Positions 17,192 through 27,023 are shown, counted from the stretch's first letter. The stretch: 64,000 nt of DNA from Elusimicrobium minutum Pei191 (GCF_000020145.1 NC_010644.1:1302001-1366000); one strand, 5' to 3'. Made by a program: numbers and translations. Notes: a model not told the origin generated them from the sequence alone.

Positions 17192-17979
17192 TTAGATAAA
17201 ACCCATCCCAAAAGAGCCGTAATAAACAAAATTATGCACTGCACTTCTAATATTGTAAAAACAAAAAAGTCGCCCGCTATAGTTTTTAAAGGCTGTAGAA
17301 GCCCGTAAAATACGCCTAAGGAAATACCAAAAGATAAAATACCTATAAAAACCGAAGGCCAGCGCACTCCCGGCGTTTTGATACTGTATCCTTCAACAAA
17401 AAACACAAAAGAGAACAGAACCACAAGCGTAAGCGCCGCTATTAAATTAAGCGCACGCACAATGTTTGAAGCATAAGCCGCCGCAAGCGCCTGTTCCTCT
17501 TTATAATGAGGCGTAACGTCAGGTATTTGCTTTACTATATTTTCCGTAATCCAGGCCGAAGCTTCAGGCAAAGCGTTTTCGCTCAAAGTAAGTTCAAAAT
17601 ATTCAGCCATGGGTTTGCGGCCTAAAAAAACAAAATTTTCCGCGAGTTTAGGGTTTTGTTCCTTTATTATTTGAAATCCGTCATCCGCGGAAATAAACTT
17701 TAAGCTTACAACATCAACGTTAGCGCTCAGCGCGTCGCCGATTTCATTTATTCTTGCGGGCGTAACGCCGTGGCTTACGGTAAGAATAATTTTAAAGTCC
17801 GCTATAAGCGTTTCGCTTACCGTTCTTACCTGCATATAAAAGAAACAAAAAGCCTGTAACAGAAGCGCCACAAACAAAGTTAAGAAAAATACCCTCTTAT
17901 ATCCTTTTGAGGCTGTCTGCGTCATCTGGCAAGCGTTTAGGGAAGCTTCCAAGTCCCTTACTCTGGCCGATTTTTCCAT
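17176..17979 (-). CDS. FtsX-like membrane protein
   Basis: A 267-residue protein with a topology like FtsX: a cytoplasmic N-terminus, a first membrane segment (about residues 30-50), a periplasmic domain of about 115 residues, then three membrane helices (about 172-195, 208-230, 238-258). Sequence similarity to classical FtsX is modest, but the position directly before an EnvC-like gene and ctpA is the usual one for FtsX of the divisome. No ftsE ATPase gene is adjacent, so it must lie elsewhere or be absent. It overlaps the stop of the phosphatase gene (position 17979). Confidence 0.75.
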   Translation of the reverse strand: MEKSARVRDLEASLNACQMTQTASKGYKRVFFLTLFVALLLQAFCFFYMQVRTVSETLIADFKIILTVSHGVTPARINEIGDALSANVDVVSLKFISADDGFQIIKEQNPKLAENFVFLGRKPMAEYFELTLSENALPEASAWITENIVKQIPDVTPHYKEEQALAAAYASNIVRALNLIAALTLVVLFSFVFFVEGYSIKTPGVRWPSVFIGILSFGISLGVFYGLLQPLKTIAGDFFVFTILEVQCIILFITALLGWVLSKWKRF

Positions 17980-19343
17980 TATTTAACCTCAAAACCAAAA
18001 CTCTTACGCATTTTCTTATTTAAATCCGTAGTATGGTAAAGGCCGCTGTAATTGGCTTGCGTAGGCCCCCACGCGGCGACTTCAACGGGCGTAGCCGTAT
18101 GCGCGCCGGTAGACCAAACTATACCTAAAGAATTGTTGTAATTTTTTAAAGCGCAGCTAAAAGTTTTACAGTCTTTGTAAATTTCCCCGGCTAATTGGTA
18201 GCCTACAACATCGCTTAACATTTTGCCCAAAGTTTTGCTTTTTTGTTTTCTTTTGGGTAAAGCGTTAAACTCTTTTTCAACATTATAAAGCAATGTTTTT
18301 TGTTTCATTATTTTTTCAAAAACCTCGGGGCTTACATAATCAGTGCCCGAGCCGTAAAGCACTTCGCCGCTTTCTTTTGCTTTTGTAAGTCTTTCACCTT
18401 TTAATTTATGGTAATTAAAACCAAAACCGCCGGTTTCATGGTCGGCCGTTAATATTACCAAAGTATCATTTCTTTTTTCAGCCCATTTTAACAGATATCC
18501 TAAAGTTTCGTCTAACTCTAAAATTTCATACAAAGAAGAAGCCGCGTCATTAGCGTGAAGAGCCCAGTCAATCCTGCCCGCTTCAACCATAATAAAAAAA
18601 CCTTTTTCATTTTGGCTTAAAATATCAAGCGCTTTTTCAGTCATTTGAGTAAGAGAAGGTGCGGAAATATCATTCATAATCACAAAAGGGATTTCATTTT
18701 CAGCAAATACGCCTAAAAGTTTTTTGCCTTTTTCAAGTTCAATGTTTTCTAATTCAACTCTGCTGTTTATAATTTTATAGCCTAAAGCTTCAATTTGACC
18801 CGCTATCGGCGCAAAATATTTCCTTCCGCCTCCAAGCATAACATCCACGCCCGTATTTACCATGTCGGAAGCTATTTCCGCTTTTTTATTTCTGTTGGGC
18901 TGGTGCGCGGCAAAAACAGCGGGCGTTGCGTCTTGTAAATATACTGTGGTTATAAGACCTGTGCTTTTACCCGCTTCTTTAGCGTATTCCAAAATTGTTT
19001 TTTGCGCATTACCCTGGTAGTCAACACCCACTGATTCAGGAGAAGAAAAATGTCCTGTCGCGATTTGAGTGCCGGAACAGGCGGAATCAGTTACTAAAAA
19101 ATTTTTCGGATTGGTAAGCGCTAAGCCTACATTAGATTTATTAAAAAACTTTTCAAGGTTTGACTGCCTGTCCGCATAAGGCGAGGACGGAGCGTAACGC
19201 GCGTACTGCGCCATTAAACCTACTTCCTGGGGGCCAAAGCCGTCGCCAATAACTAAAATAATGTTTTTTACATTTTTAGGATTTTGCGCAAAGATAAAAA
19301 CAGCGCAAAACATAAGTATTGCAACAGTGTATATTTTTTTCAT
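17979..19343 (-). CDS. Alkaline phosphatase (PhoA family), exported
   Basis: A 454-residue protein with a signal peptide (residues 1-19, ending IFAQ). Family motifs: the metal-binding N-terminus NIILVIGDGFGPQEV, the nucleophile in VTDSACSGTQIATG, the HQPNRN site, MLGGGRKYF, EAGRIDWALHANDA and the metal ligands LTADHETGGFGF and STGAHTATPVEVAAWG. It hydrolyses phosphate monoesters in the periplasm. Length is normal. It lies between glgA and the FtsX-like gene; I see no Pho-type regulatory element because it is inside an operon. Confidence 0.93.
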   Translation of the reverse strand: MKKIYTVAILMFCAVFIFAQNPKNVKNIILVIGDGFGPQEVGLMAQYARYAPSSPYADRQSNLEKFFNKSNVGLALTNPKNFLVTDSACSGTQIATGHFSSPESVGVDYQGNAQKTILEYAKEAGKSTGLITTVYLQDATPAVFAAHQPNRNKKAEIASDMVNTGVDVMLGGGRKYFAPIAGQIEALGYKIINSRVELENIELEKGKKLLGVFAENEIPFVIMNDISAPSLTQMTEKALDILSQNEKGFFIMVEAGRIDWALHANDAASSLYEILELDETLGYLLKWAEKRNDTLVILTADHETGGFGFNYHKLKGERLTKAKESGEVLYGSGTDYVSPEVFEKIMKQKTLLYNVEKEFNALPKRKQKSKTLGKMLSDVVGYQLAGEIYKDCKTFSCALKNYNNSLGIVWSTGAHTATPVEVAAWGPTQANYSGLYHTTDLNKKMRKSFGFEVK

Positions 19344-19353
19344 ATCTCCACCT

Positions 19354-20802
19354 TTATTTTGAAATAATTTTTTTGTACAAATCCTGATATTCCTGAGCGC
19401 TTTTTGTCCAGGAAAAATCTTTTTCCATACCGTTTTTTATAAGCATTCCCCAGCAGCGTTTATCCTGGTAATATTTTAAAGCGTAATCAAGGCTTCTTTC
19501 AATGCCCGTTTCGCTAAATTCCAAGATAAAAAATCCCGTAGCGTATTTGGTAATGCCGTCATAACCTTTTACGGTATCAAGCAACCCGCCCACACGCGAA
19601 ACTATGGGCACGGTGCCGTAACGCATTGAAATCATTTGGCTTAAACCGCACGGTTCAAAACGGGACGGCATTAAAAATATATCGGAACCAGCGTAAACCC
19701 TGTGGGCAAGCTCTTCGTCCACTTTAGCGACGTAGGCCACTTTACCCACATTATTTTTAGCTAAAGCCATAAAAGCCTTTTCCATACCCGAATCGCCTGT
19801 GCCTACTACAACAAACTGCACTTTATCTTTATATTTATTAACCACGCCCGGTATAAGATCAAGCCCTTTCTGGTAGTCCATTCTAGACACTATACCCACT
19901 AAAGGCTTGGAAGGGCTTACCTCAAGTCCGAGCATGTTTTGTAAAAATTGTTTACAGGCCGCTTTGCCTTTAACAGGCGAGAAACTTTCGTATGAATAAG
20001 GGATAAGGGGGTCATGCTCAGGGTCCCACACTCCGGTATCAAGTCCGTTTAAAATGCCGCAAAAAGTATCTTGTCTTGATCGCAAAAGGCCTTCCATGCC
20101 AAAACCCATTTTTTCGTCTAAAGTAATTTCTTTAGCGTAATTAGGGCTTACGGTATTAACATAATCCGCGTATACAATGCCGCTTTTTAAATAGCTTATG
20201 CCGCCGTAATATTCAAAACGCTCAGGCACATAATCAACAGTATGAAAACCTGTTTTAATGAATGTTGAGTACGGGTACTGCCCCTGGTAAGCCATATTAT
20301 GAATGGTAAACAAACTGCGTGTGCGGGTAAAAAAAGCATCCGTCTTATAAACAGTTTTAAGATACGCGGGTAAAAGCCCGGCCTGCCAGTCATGCGCGTG
20401 AATAATATCCGGCCTGTAGCCTATAAACTTACACGATTCCAATACAGCGCGGTTAAAAAATATAAATCTTTCGTCATTATCAAAATAATCGCCCGCCGCG
20501 GTGCGGTACAATTCCGGACGGTCAAAATATTTTGTGTTATTAATAAAAAACACCAAAACATTTCCCCAGCTTATATAGGAAAGGGAGGCCGTTTCCAAGC
20601 GGTCGCCTATGGGTATTAAAAAGGTGCCAGGAACAACCTTAAGAGACGCTACCCTGTTAATATTTCTATAATGGGGCAGAAATAAAATAACTCTGTTTCC
20701 TTTATGTTTTGACAGCTCTTTAGCGAGCGAGCCGGTAACATCGGCCAATCCGCCCGTTTTACAAAAAGGAAAAGCTTCACTCGCGGCTAAAACTATATTC
20801 AT
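19354..20802 (-). CDS. glgA: Glycogen synthase (ADP-glucose), GT5
   Basis: A 482-residue cytoplasmic enzyme. The N-terminal EAFPFCKTGGLADVTGSL contains the KTGGL nucleotide-sugar site. HAHDWQAGLLPAYL and the C-terminal SRFEPCGLSQMISMRYGTVPIVSRVGGLLDTV are diagnostic for GT5. It extends alpha-1,4-glucan chains from ADP-glucose. No other glycogen genes are adjacent, but a membrane-anchored carbohydrate-binding-like protein is encoded at 37923-38546. Confidence 0.96.
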   Translation of the reverse strand: MNIVLAASEAFPFCKTGGLADVTGSLAKELSKHKGNRVILFLPHYRNINRVASLKVVPGTFLIPIGDRLETASLSYISWGNVLVFFINNTKYFDRPELYRTAAGDYFDNDERFIFFNRAVLESCKFIGYRPDIIHAHDWQAGLLPAYLKTVYKTDAFFTRTRSLFTIHNMAYQGQYPYSTFIKTGFHTVDYVPERFEYYGGISYLKSGIVYADYVNTVSPNYAKEITLDEKMGFGMEGLLRSRQDTFCGILNGLDTGVWDPEHDPLIPYSYESFSPVKGKAACKQFLQNMLGLEVSPSKPLVGIVSRMDYQKGLDLIPGVVNKYKDKVQFVVVGTGDSGMEKAFMALAKNNVGKVAYVAKVDEELAHRVYAGSDIFLMPSRFEPCGLSQMISMRYGTVPIVSRVGGLLDTVKGYDGITKYATGFFILEFSETGIERSLDYALKYYQDKRCWGMLIKNGMEKDFSWTKSAQEYQDLYKKIISK

Positions 20803-20824
20803 AAAAAATCCTCCGCTATGGGAA

Positions 20825-21673
20825 TTATTTTTCGTCGGTATCCGTTATGTCTTCGTCCGTATCTTTTATTTCCTCGTCATCGGAAAAATCTTCCGCCTCT
20901 TTAACTTCGCTTTCCTGCGCGTATTGCTGCGCTGCAAATTCAGACGGTTCTTCATTTTTTACGGGCGTGCAACTCTCTTCTTCAAATGTTTCCCTTACAA
21001 AAACTTCTATTTCCTCTCCGTCTTCTTCAAGGGGAAGAATAGCGCCCCCGTTTTCAAAAGGGAGGTCGGCCTCTTCTGTTACAGGCGCCGTTTTAGCGGC
21101 GAAAATATCCATATCAGGCAAATCGGAAACTTTGTTAAGCCCGAATAACCTTAAAAATTCATCTGTGGTTCCGTAAACCATAGGTTTGCCTATAGTATCG
21201 CGTTTACCCAAAATTTTTACAAGACCTCTTTCCAAAAGTTTTTCCAAAGGGCCCGCGATATCAACGCCTCTTATAGCTTCAACTTCCGCTCTTGTAACAG
21301 GCTGTTTATAGGCTATAATCGCCAGCGTTTCCAAAGCGGCGTTAGAAAGCTTGGCCGTCATCTTTTCATTATACAGTTTTCTTACCCATCTGCCGTATTC
21401 GGGTTTTGTGGACATTTGAAAACCGCCCGCTATATCTAAAATTTGTATGGCGCGGCCCGTTTCCGAATATTCTTTTTGAAGGCCGGTAATAATTTCCATA
21501 ACGTCGGCCGCGTTAACGCCTTCAACAACCTCGGTAATACGTTTAACCGTTAAAGGACGGTCGGTAATAAAAAGCAGGTTTTCTATAATTTTCTTAGCGT
21601 CCTCGCTTTTAAGCATGTCCTCGTTTTCTATTTCTTCCAAAACTTCAGCGTTATTGTTCGTTTGGTTGTCCAT
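20825..21673 (-). CDS. scpB: Segregation and condensation protein B
   Basis: A 282-residue ScpB with two winged-helix domains (residues about 22-185: LLFITDRPLTVKRI, LAIIAYKQPVTRAEVEAIRGV, FLRLFGL). A strongly acidic C-terminal tail of about 80 residues makes it longer than many ScpB proteins. With ScpA and SMC it forms the bacterial condensin. I chose ATG 21673 because GGAG stands 7 bases before it; the ATG at 21679 would lie almost on top of the GGAG. The gene overlaps the end of scpA. Confidence 0.94.
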   Translation of the reverse strand: MDNQTNNNAEVLEEIENEDMLKSEDAKKIIENLLFITDRPLTVKRITEVVEGVNAADVMEIITGLQKEYSETGRAIQILDIAGGFQMSTKPEYGRWVRKLYNEKMTAKLSNAALETLAIIAYKQPVTRAEVEAIRGVDIAGPLEKLLERGLVKILGKRDTIGKPMVYGTTDEFLRLFGLNKVSDLPDMDIFAAKTAPVTEEADLPFENGGAILPLEEDGEEIEVFVRETFEEESCTPVKNEEPSEFAAQQYAQESEVKEAEDFSDDEEIKDTDEDITDTDEK

Positions 21674-22436
21674 CTTCATTCTCCTGCTTGTTAAATAGTT
21701 CTTTGTAATCCATATCTTTATTTTCGGGATTTAAGTAAATTCTGATTTCGCCGTTGCGTTCGTCCTGCCTGGCCATGATTTTTCTTATTTTCATAAGTTC
21801 TAAAAGTGCAAGGAAACAAGTTATAACGCCGCGTTTTTTAGTTTCACCGGTAAAAATATCGTCCAAAAGCACCCACGACCTGCCGGAAAGAAGTTCGGCA
21901 ATTTTGTCCATTTTCTTTTCAATGGGAAACTCTTCCATCTTTAACAACTCAACATGCTGCTTTTCATCTAGCCTGTCAAAAGCTCTTTTAACCGCGGCAA
22001 GCAAATCAAACATTTGAAGGTTAAGCACCCTTTCGCCCGAGTCAAAAATAGGCGCGGATTTATAAAAATTATCCTTAAACTCCTCAAACCTACCATCAAG
22101 ATATTTGCTGGCTTCTTTAAATTTTTGATACTCGACAATTTTATTAATAAGATCCTGCGTGGGGTTGGGGCCGTCCTCTTCCGTAGTGGGCGCCTGAGAA
22201 GGCAAAAGCTGTTTTGCCTTTATCTGCATAAGCGTGCTGGCCATAACCAAAAACTCACCCGCTACCTCAAGGTTTAAACTCTTCATAATCTCAAGATACT
22301 CTAAATACTGTTTGGTTATATCGGAAATATTAATGTCATAAATATCAAGGTTGTCCTTCTTGATTAAATGCAAAAGCAAGTCAAGGGGGCCTTCAAAAAC
22401 GTCTATATGAACATTTATTGAGGTTTCGTTTATCAT
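21651..22436 (-). CDS. scpA: Segregation and condensation protein A
   Basis: A 261-residue kleisin. The N-terminus VHIDVFEGPLDLLLHLIKK is diagnostic. LVMASTLMQIKAKQLLP follows, and the C-terminal winged helix contains ITCFLALLELMKIRKI. It bridges SMC heads together with ScpB. The start lies 3 bases after the trpS stop and the end overlaps scpB by 23 bases, so scpA and scpB are likely translationally coupled. Confidence 0.96.
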   Translation of the reverse strand: MINETSINVHIDVFEGPLDLLLHLIKKDNLDIYDINISDITKQYLEYLEIMKSLNLEVAGEFLVMASTLMQIKAKQLLPSQAPTTEEDGPNPTQDLINKIVEYQKFKEASKYLDGRFEEFKDNFYKSAPIFDSGERVLNLQMFDLLAAVKRAFDRLDEKQHVELLKMEEFPIEKKMDKIAELLSGRSWVLLDDIFTGETKKRGVITCFLALLELMKIRKIMARQDERNGEIRIYLNPENKDMDYKELFNKQENEDGQPNEQ

Positions 22437-22439
22437 TAT

Positions 22440-23561
22440 TTATGCAAGCCTCATTGTTTTTCTGACTTCGTCTAAAGTGACCTGGGCTGAGCGCATAGCT
22501 TCTTTAGCTTCGCCTTGTAAAAGTTTTTCAATTTCAGCCCTGTCGCTTGAAAATATTTTGCGTTTTTCGTTAAATTCTTTTACCTCAGGTTCCATAAAAG
22601 CAAACAAGTCCTTTTTACACTGCACGCATCCTAAAGCGCCGGCTTTACATTCGGCGCAGCGTTTTTCATAATCCGGGTTATAAATTTTGTGGAAAGAAAA
22701 TACTACGCAGCCGTCGGGATTCCCAGGGTCGTTGGCTCTTTTCTTGTTCGGGTCGGTAAACATGGTCATAACTTTCTTTCTTACCGCGTCAACATCTTCG
22801 CCAAGCTCTATTGTGTTATTGTAAGATTTGGACATTTTGCGCCCGTCCAAACCAGGTACTCTTGATACCTTTGTAAGCAAAGGTTTGGGCTCTACTAAAA
22901 TATCCGAGTGGTAAATATCTTTAAATCTGCGCACTATGTCACGCGCTATTTCCAAATGGGCAACCTGATCCTGTCCTACCGGAACCATAGACGCTTTGTG
23001 AATTAAAATATCCGTAGCCATTAAAACAGGATACCCTAAAAACCCGTACACGGCAAGCTCATTAAGCTCCTGCTCGGTAAGCTCGCTAAGCCCGCCCGCT
23101 AAAGTAACTTTTTGGGAAAGCTGTACAACGCCCCCCTCACGCTGTTCGGCGCGTTCTATTTTAATGTTAGCTTCCTGCCCGGCATATTTTTTCTTAAAAA
23201 TTTCCGTTAATTGTTCTTTGTAGGAAGGATTTCTTAAAAGCCAACCTACAGGCGTAATCATGCCCAAAAGCAAATTAAGTTCGCTTACCTGCGGTATGTG
23301 CGATTGTATAAAAAGAGTACATTTTTTAGAATCAAGCCCCGCAGTCAGCCAGTCAATAACCATTTCATAACTGTTGTTTGCTATGTTTTCCGTTCTGTCA
23401 TACGCGGTTGTTAAAGCGTGCAAATCGGCCACAAAAAAATAACATTTATATTTATCTTGTAAATCCACCCAGTTTTTTAAAGCGCCGTGATAGTTACCCA
23501 AATGCAATCTTCCAGTGGGGCGCATGCCCGAGACTATAATATTATTTTCTTCTTTACTCAT
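22440..23561 (-). CDS. trpS: Tryptophanyl-tRNA synthetase with a probable Fe-S cluster motif
   Basis: A 373-residue class I synthetase. The HIGH-type motif is HLGN in GMRPTGRLHLGNYHG, and KMSKS occurs intact in GRKMSKSYNN. It charges tRNA-Trp. Four cysteines at about residues 283-313 have the spacing C-x19-C-x6-C-x2-C (the last part reads CKAGALGCVQC). This resembles the C-x22-C-x6-C-x2-C site that binds a [4Fe-4S] cluster in Thermotoga maritima TrpRS. It is followed by scpA (3 bases) and preceded by the M50 protease gene (8 bases). Confidence 0.96.
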   Translation of the reverse strand: MSKEENNIIVSGMRPTGRLHLGNYHGALKNWVDLQDKYKCYFFVADLHALTTAYDRTENIANNSYEMVIDWLTAGLDSKKCTLFIQSHIPQVSELNLLLGMITPVGWLLRNPSYKEQLTEIFKKKYAGQEANIKIERAEQREGGVVQLSQKVTLAGGLSELTEQELNELAVYGFLGYPVLMATDILIHKASMVPVGQDQVAHLEIARDIVRRFKDIYHSDILVEPKPLLTKVSRVPGLDGRKMSKSYNNTIELGEDVDAVRKKVMTMFTDPNKKRANDPGNPDGCVVFSFHKIYNPDYEKRCAECKAGALGCVQCKKDLFAFMEPEVKEFNEKRKIFSSDRAEIEKLLQGEAKEAMRSAQVTLDEVRKTMRLA

Positions 23562-23569
23562 AATTAAAT

Positions 23570-24250
23570 TTACCTCAATAAACCAAATACAGGCTGTAGC
23601 CCGAAAGAAATTTCAATTAATTTTAAAATTAAACCGGCTATAGGCCAAACAATAAACCTTGCCCCGCCAATAACTATAAAAATTATAACAACCATCATGC
23701 CGTAACGTTCAGTGTGCCCGTATTTTAACTGCAGGTTATGCGGCAAAATTGACATTAAAACCCTGCCGCCGTCTAACGGCAAAATAGGCATCATATTAAA
23801 AACGGCAAGCATAATATTAATTTGCATAAAAAGAAACATCGTTAAAACAAAAATACCAGCCAACTGCGCGTGTTGCGGCCCGACTGACGTAAAATTATTT
23901 GTGGTTATAAGAGCTATTTTTAAAGCGAGCGCCGCTATAAGCGCAATAAGCACGTTTGTCATGGGCCCCGCTAAAGAAACTTTGCCCATGTCGGAATTGG
24001 GGTGTTCTAACCTTGCCATATTAATAGGCACGGGTTTTGCCCAGCCGAAAACAGGCATCCCCGAAAAATAACAAAGCAAAGGGATTATAATTGACCCTAC
24101 CGGATCCACGTGCGGTATCGGGTTAAGCGTAAGGCGGCCTAAATGGTACGCGGTGTCGTCGCCCCGTTTAAAGGCCGTATACCCGTGCGCCACTTCATGA
24201 AGCACAATTGATAAAAACAAAATGGGAAATGCAATCCAGTTTAAATTCAT
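23570..24250 (-). CDS. Site-2 protease family (M50) membrane metalloprotease
   Basis: A 226-residue integral membrane protein. The zinc motif HEVAH stands at residues 18-22 inside the first helix, and the second conserved site LPLDGGRVL lies near residue 158. The short form without PDZ matches the M50 rhomboid-like subgroup of unknown substrate that often precedes trpS and scpAB in bacteria. First gene of a long operon (M50-trpS-scpA-scpB-glgA-phosphatase-ftsX-envC-ctpA). No Shine-Dalgarno sequence precedes the ATG; a -10-like TAGAAT lies 9 bases upstream. Confidence 0.93.
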   Translation of the reverse strand: MNLNWIAFPILFLSIVLHEVAHGYTAFKRGDDTAYHLGRLTLNPIPHVDPVGSIIIPLLCYFSGMPVFGWAKPVPINMARLEHPNSDMGKVSLAGPMTNVLIALIAALALKIALITTNNFTSVGPQHAQLAGIFVLTMFLFMQINIMLAVFNMMPILPLDGGRVLMSILPHNLQLKYGHTERYGMMVVIIFIVIGGARFIVWPIAGLILKLIEISFGLQPVFGLLR

Positions 24251-24259
24251 ATATATGTA

Positions 24260-24265
24260 ATTCTA
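24260..24265 (-). promoter_or_regulatory. -10 hexamer close to the M50 protease start codon
   Basis: TAGAAT on the minus strand, 9 bases before the ATG at 24250. I see no convincing -35. Transcription would begin within about 2 bases of the start codon, giving a nearly leaderless mRNA. Confidence 0.35.
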
Positions 24266-24372
24266 CTAATTATTACCCCTTTATGGAAGGTTTTTAACAT
24301 TATTTTTAATCACCAGGCCCAAAGTTCTTTGTGTTTGAAAAAACTTATTTTAAAAACAAGCCTGAAATACAT

Positions 24373-24405
24373 AAAAAACCCCCTTTTTAAATAAAAAAGG
24401 GGGTT
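24373..24405 (-). terminator. Intrinsic terminator of the thrC-nusB-ligA-lipoprotein operon
   Basis: Minus strand: AACCCCCTTTTT paired with AAAAAGGGGGTT around a short loop, followed by a run of T. It lies about 20 bases after the stop of the small lipoprotein gene. Confidence 0.8.
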
Positions 24406-24425
24406 AAAAACGCTAAATTTATAGT

Positions 24426-24614
24426 CTACGGGACAAAAGTACAAACATTTGCAACGCATTCGCTTTTTACTTGAGCCGCAGCATGACCCGCGCAGTCCTT
24501 ATGCTCGGTACAGCTTTGTTTTGTTTTTGAAACCGGGTTTTGTTGTGAATTATCTTTACAAGCAGCCGTACATATAACTAAAACCGCGAAAAAGGTTAAA
24601 AATAATTTTTTCAT
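24426..24614 (-). CDS. Small cysteine-rich lipoprotein
   Basis: A 62-residue protein. The N-terminal hydrophobic segment ends in a lipobox-like TAAC (Cys at residue 19), so it is probably a lipoprotein. Four more cysteines in the last 30 residues (C-x5-C-x11-C-x4-C) suggest a small disulfide-bonded fold. It lies 9 bases after ligA and just before a terminator. No function can be assigned. Confidence 0.7.
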   Translation of the reverse strand: MKKLFLTFFAVLVICTAACKDNSQQNPVSKTKQSCTEHKDCAGHAAAQVKSECVANVCTFVP

Positions 24615-24623
24615 ACCAATACC

Positions 24624-26594
24624 TTATTTTATCAAATTTAAAAATTCCTCTTCACTTATCACGCTTACGCCTAAGCTTTGAGCCTTGGTAAGTTTGCTGC
24701 CGGCGTCCGCTCCGGCCACGACATAACTTGTTTTGGAAGAAACCGAGCCCGACACTTTGCCCCCGTGCGCTTTGGCAAGCGCTTCGGCCTGCGTTCTGGG
24801 CATATTGAGTTCACCCGTAAAAACAAGCGTTTTGCCCAAAAGCTCATTACCAGCCAGTTGCACTTTAGGCTGCGTGAAATTAACGCCAGCCGTTTTAAGC
24901 CTGGCAATTTCTTCTTTGCCTTTTGCGCTTTGCATAAAATCATAAACACTTTGACCTACCACCGGGCCTATTTCATTTATTTTTTGAAAGTCTTCTAAAG
25001 AAGCGGCAAGCATATTTTCAATATCCTCAAAATGGTTGGCGAGTATCTCACCCGTTTTCTGGCCTACGTGCCTTATGCCGAAAGCGTACAGAACACGGCT
25101 TAAAGAACGTTTTTTAGAAGCTTCCACCGCCAATAAAAGATTATTTACTTTTTTATCTTTAAAAAGGTCCAGCGTTAAAAGCTGCTCCGCTTTTAAATTG
25201 TAGATATCGGCAAAATCTTTAACATATTTTTTTTCAACAACCTGCTCGACCACGGCTTCGCCAAAACCGTCAATATCCATGGCCGCGCGCGAAACAAAAT
25301 GAAGCAAATGCCCCTTTATCTGCGCCGGGCAGGCGGGGTTTATGCATCTTATGGCAACTTCATCCTCATACCGGTAAACTTTAGAACCGCAGGAAGGACA
25401 GTTTTTAGGAGCCTTAACTTCATTGCCGCCGCCGTCTTTAACAACATTAAGAATTTTGGGTATAACTTCCCCCGCGCGCTCTACAATAACAGTGTCCCCC
25501 TCTTTTACGCCAAGGCGTTTTATTTCATCAAAATTATGAAGAGTAGCGTTTGAAATTATAACGCCCGCCACGGCAACAGGTTCTAACTCGGCAACCGGAG
25601 TAATAATACCCGTCCTTCCCACTGAAAAAATTATTTTATTTACAACTGTTTTGCCCTGCGGCGGTTTATATTTAAAAGCTATCGCCCAGCGAGGGCTTTT
25701 GGCGGTAACGCCTAAAATTTTTTGCTCGGCAAAACTGTTTATTTTAACGACAATGCCGTCAACGTCATAGGGCAAACCCGCCCTTAGTTCCTCAAACCTT
25801 TTATAAAAACTCGTTATTTCATTAATATCCGCCGTTCTTATTCTATTTGGCGTAACCGAAAATCCCCATGATTTACATAAATCCATAAACTCCGCAAAAC
25901 CTTTAACATCAACATCGCCGTAACCGAATGAATGGGCGAAAAATTTTAAAGGGCGCGAGGCGCTTATTTCCGCGTTTTTTTGCCTTATGCTGCCCGCCGC
26001 GGCGTTACGGGTGTTGGCAAAAATATTTTCCCCTTCGTTTTCCTGTATTTCATTAAGCCGCTTTAAGTCCGCTTTTTCTATATAAATCTCGCCCCGTATT
26101 TCTATTTTATTTTTAAAAGAAATATTATGCGGAATTGTTTTTATTGTTTTAATATTTGCGGTAACATCCTCACCTGTTTTGCCGTCGCCCCTTGTGGCGG
26201 CAACCGTTAAAACGCCGCCTTCATAAGTAAGCGAGCAGGAAACGCCGTCAATTTTAGCCTCGGCCACCATTTCAAAATTTCCGTGGCCCAAACTTTTTAC
26301 GCAGCGTTCATGCCAGCGCAAAACCTCTTCGGAGGAATAGGTGTTGTCTAAGGACATCATTTGCGAAGCGTGCGTAACAGACGTAAAAACGCGCGAAGCA
26401 GCGCCCCCTATTTTTTGTGTGGGCGACGCGGCGTCCGCATAGTCGGGGTTCATGGCTTCCAAAAATTTCAGCCTGGCGTATAAACCGTCATACTCCGCAT
26501 CCGAAATTTCGGCATTGTCCAAATTGTAGTAAAGGTTATTATGATAGTTGATTTTGCTTCTTAAATCTTCTATCTCTTTTTTAATTTTGTCCAT
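24624..26594 (-). CDS. ligA: NAD-dependent DNA ligase
   Basis: A 656-residue ligase of normal length. The adenylation domain has the nucleotidyl-acceptor motif AEAKIDGVS. An OB fold follows, then a four-Cys zinc finger ([11 protein letters not shown] with CINPACPAQ), helix-hairpin-helix repeats ([16 protein letters not shown]) and a C-terminal BRCT domain (residues about 580-656). It seals nicks in replication and repair. The N-terminus overlaps the nusB end by 14 bases. Confidence 0.97.
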
Positions 26595-27003
26595 TCTTGC
26601 GCTCTTTCTTAATTTGGTCTAAAAGACCGTTAATAAAGCGGCTTGAATTTTCCGTAGAGAATTTTTTTGCGAGCTCAATAGCTTCGTCTATAACGGCGGC
26701 GACGGGCGTGTTTTCCGGTGAAAACAGCATCTCGTAAGCGGCCATACGAAGTATGGAGCGGTCAACCACGCTCATGCGGTTGAGCGACCAGTTTTTCGCA
26801 TAAGCGGAAATTATTTTATCAAGCTCGGCCTGATGCTCCAAAGCGCCGTCAATTATGCCTGAACAGAACTCAAAGCCGGCGGCGTCAAGGCTGTCTTTAA
26901 AATCTTCTTTATACTCATTAATGTCCTTGCCCTGCGTTTTGCCGGTATCGGCGTAGTAAAGCGTTTGTAAGGCATGTTCTCTTGCAAGTCTTCTGTTACC
27001 CAT
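26581..27003 (-). CDS. nusB: Transcription antitermination factor NusB
   Basis: A 140-residue all-helical protein starting [17 protein letters not shown] and ending with [12 protein letters not shown], both typical of Nus[13 protein letters not shown] is the conserved core. It binds boxA RNA with NusE for rRNA antitermination. It sits between thrC (20-base gap) and ligA (overlap). Confidence 0.96.
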
Positions 27004-27023
27004 AATCCTCTTCCGTTATAATT

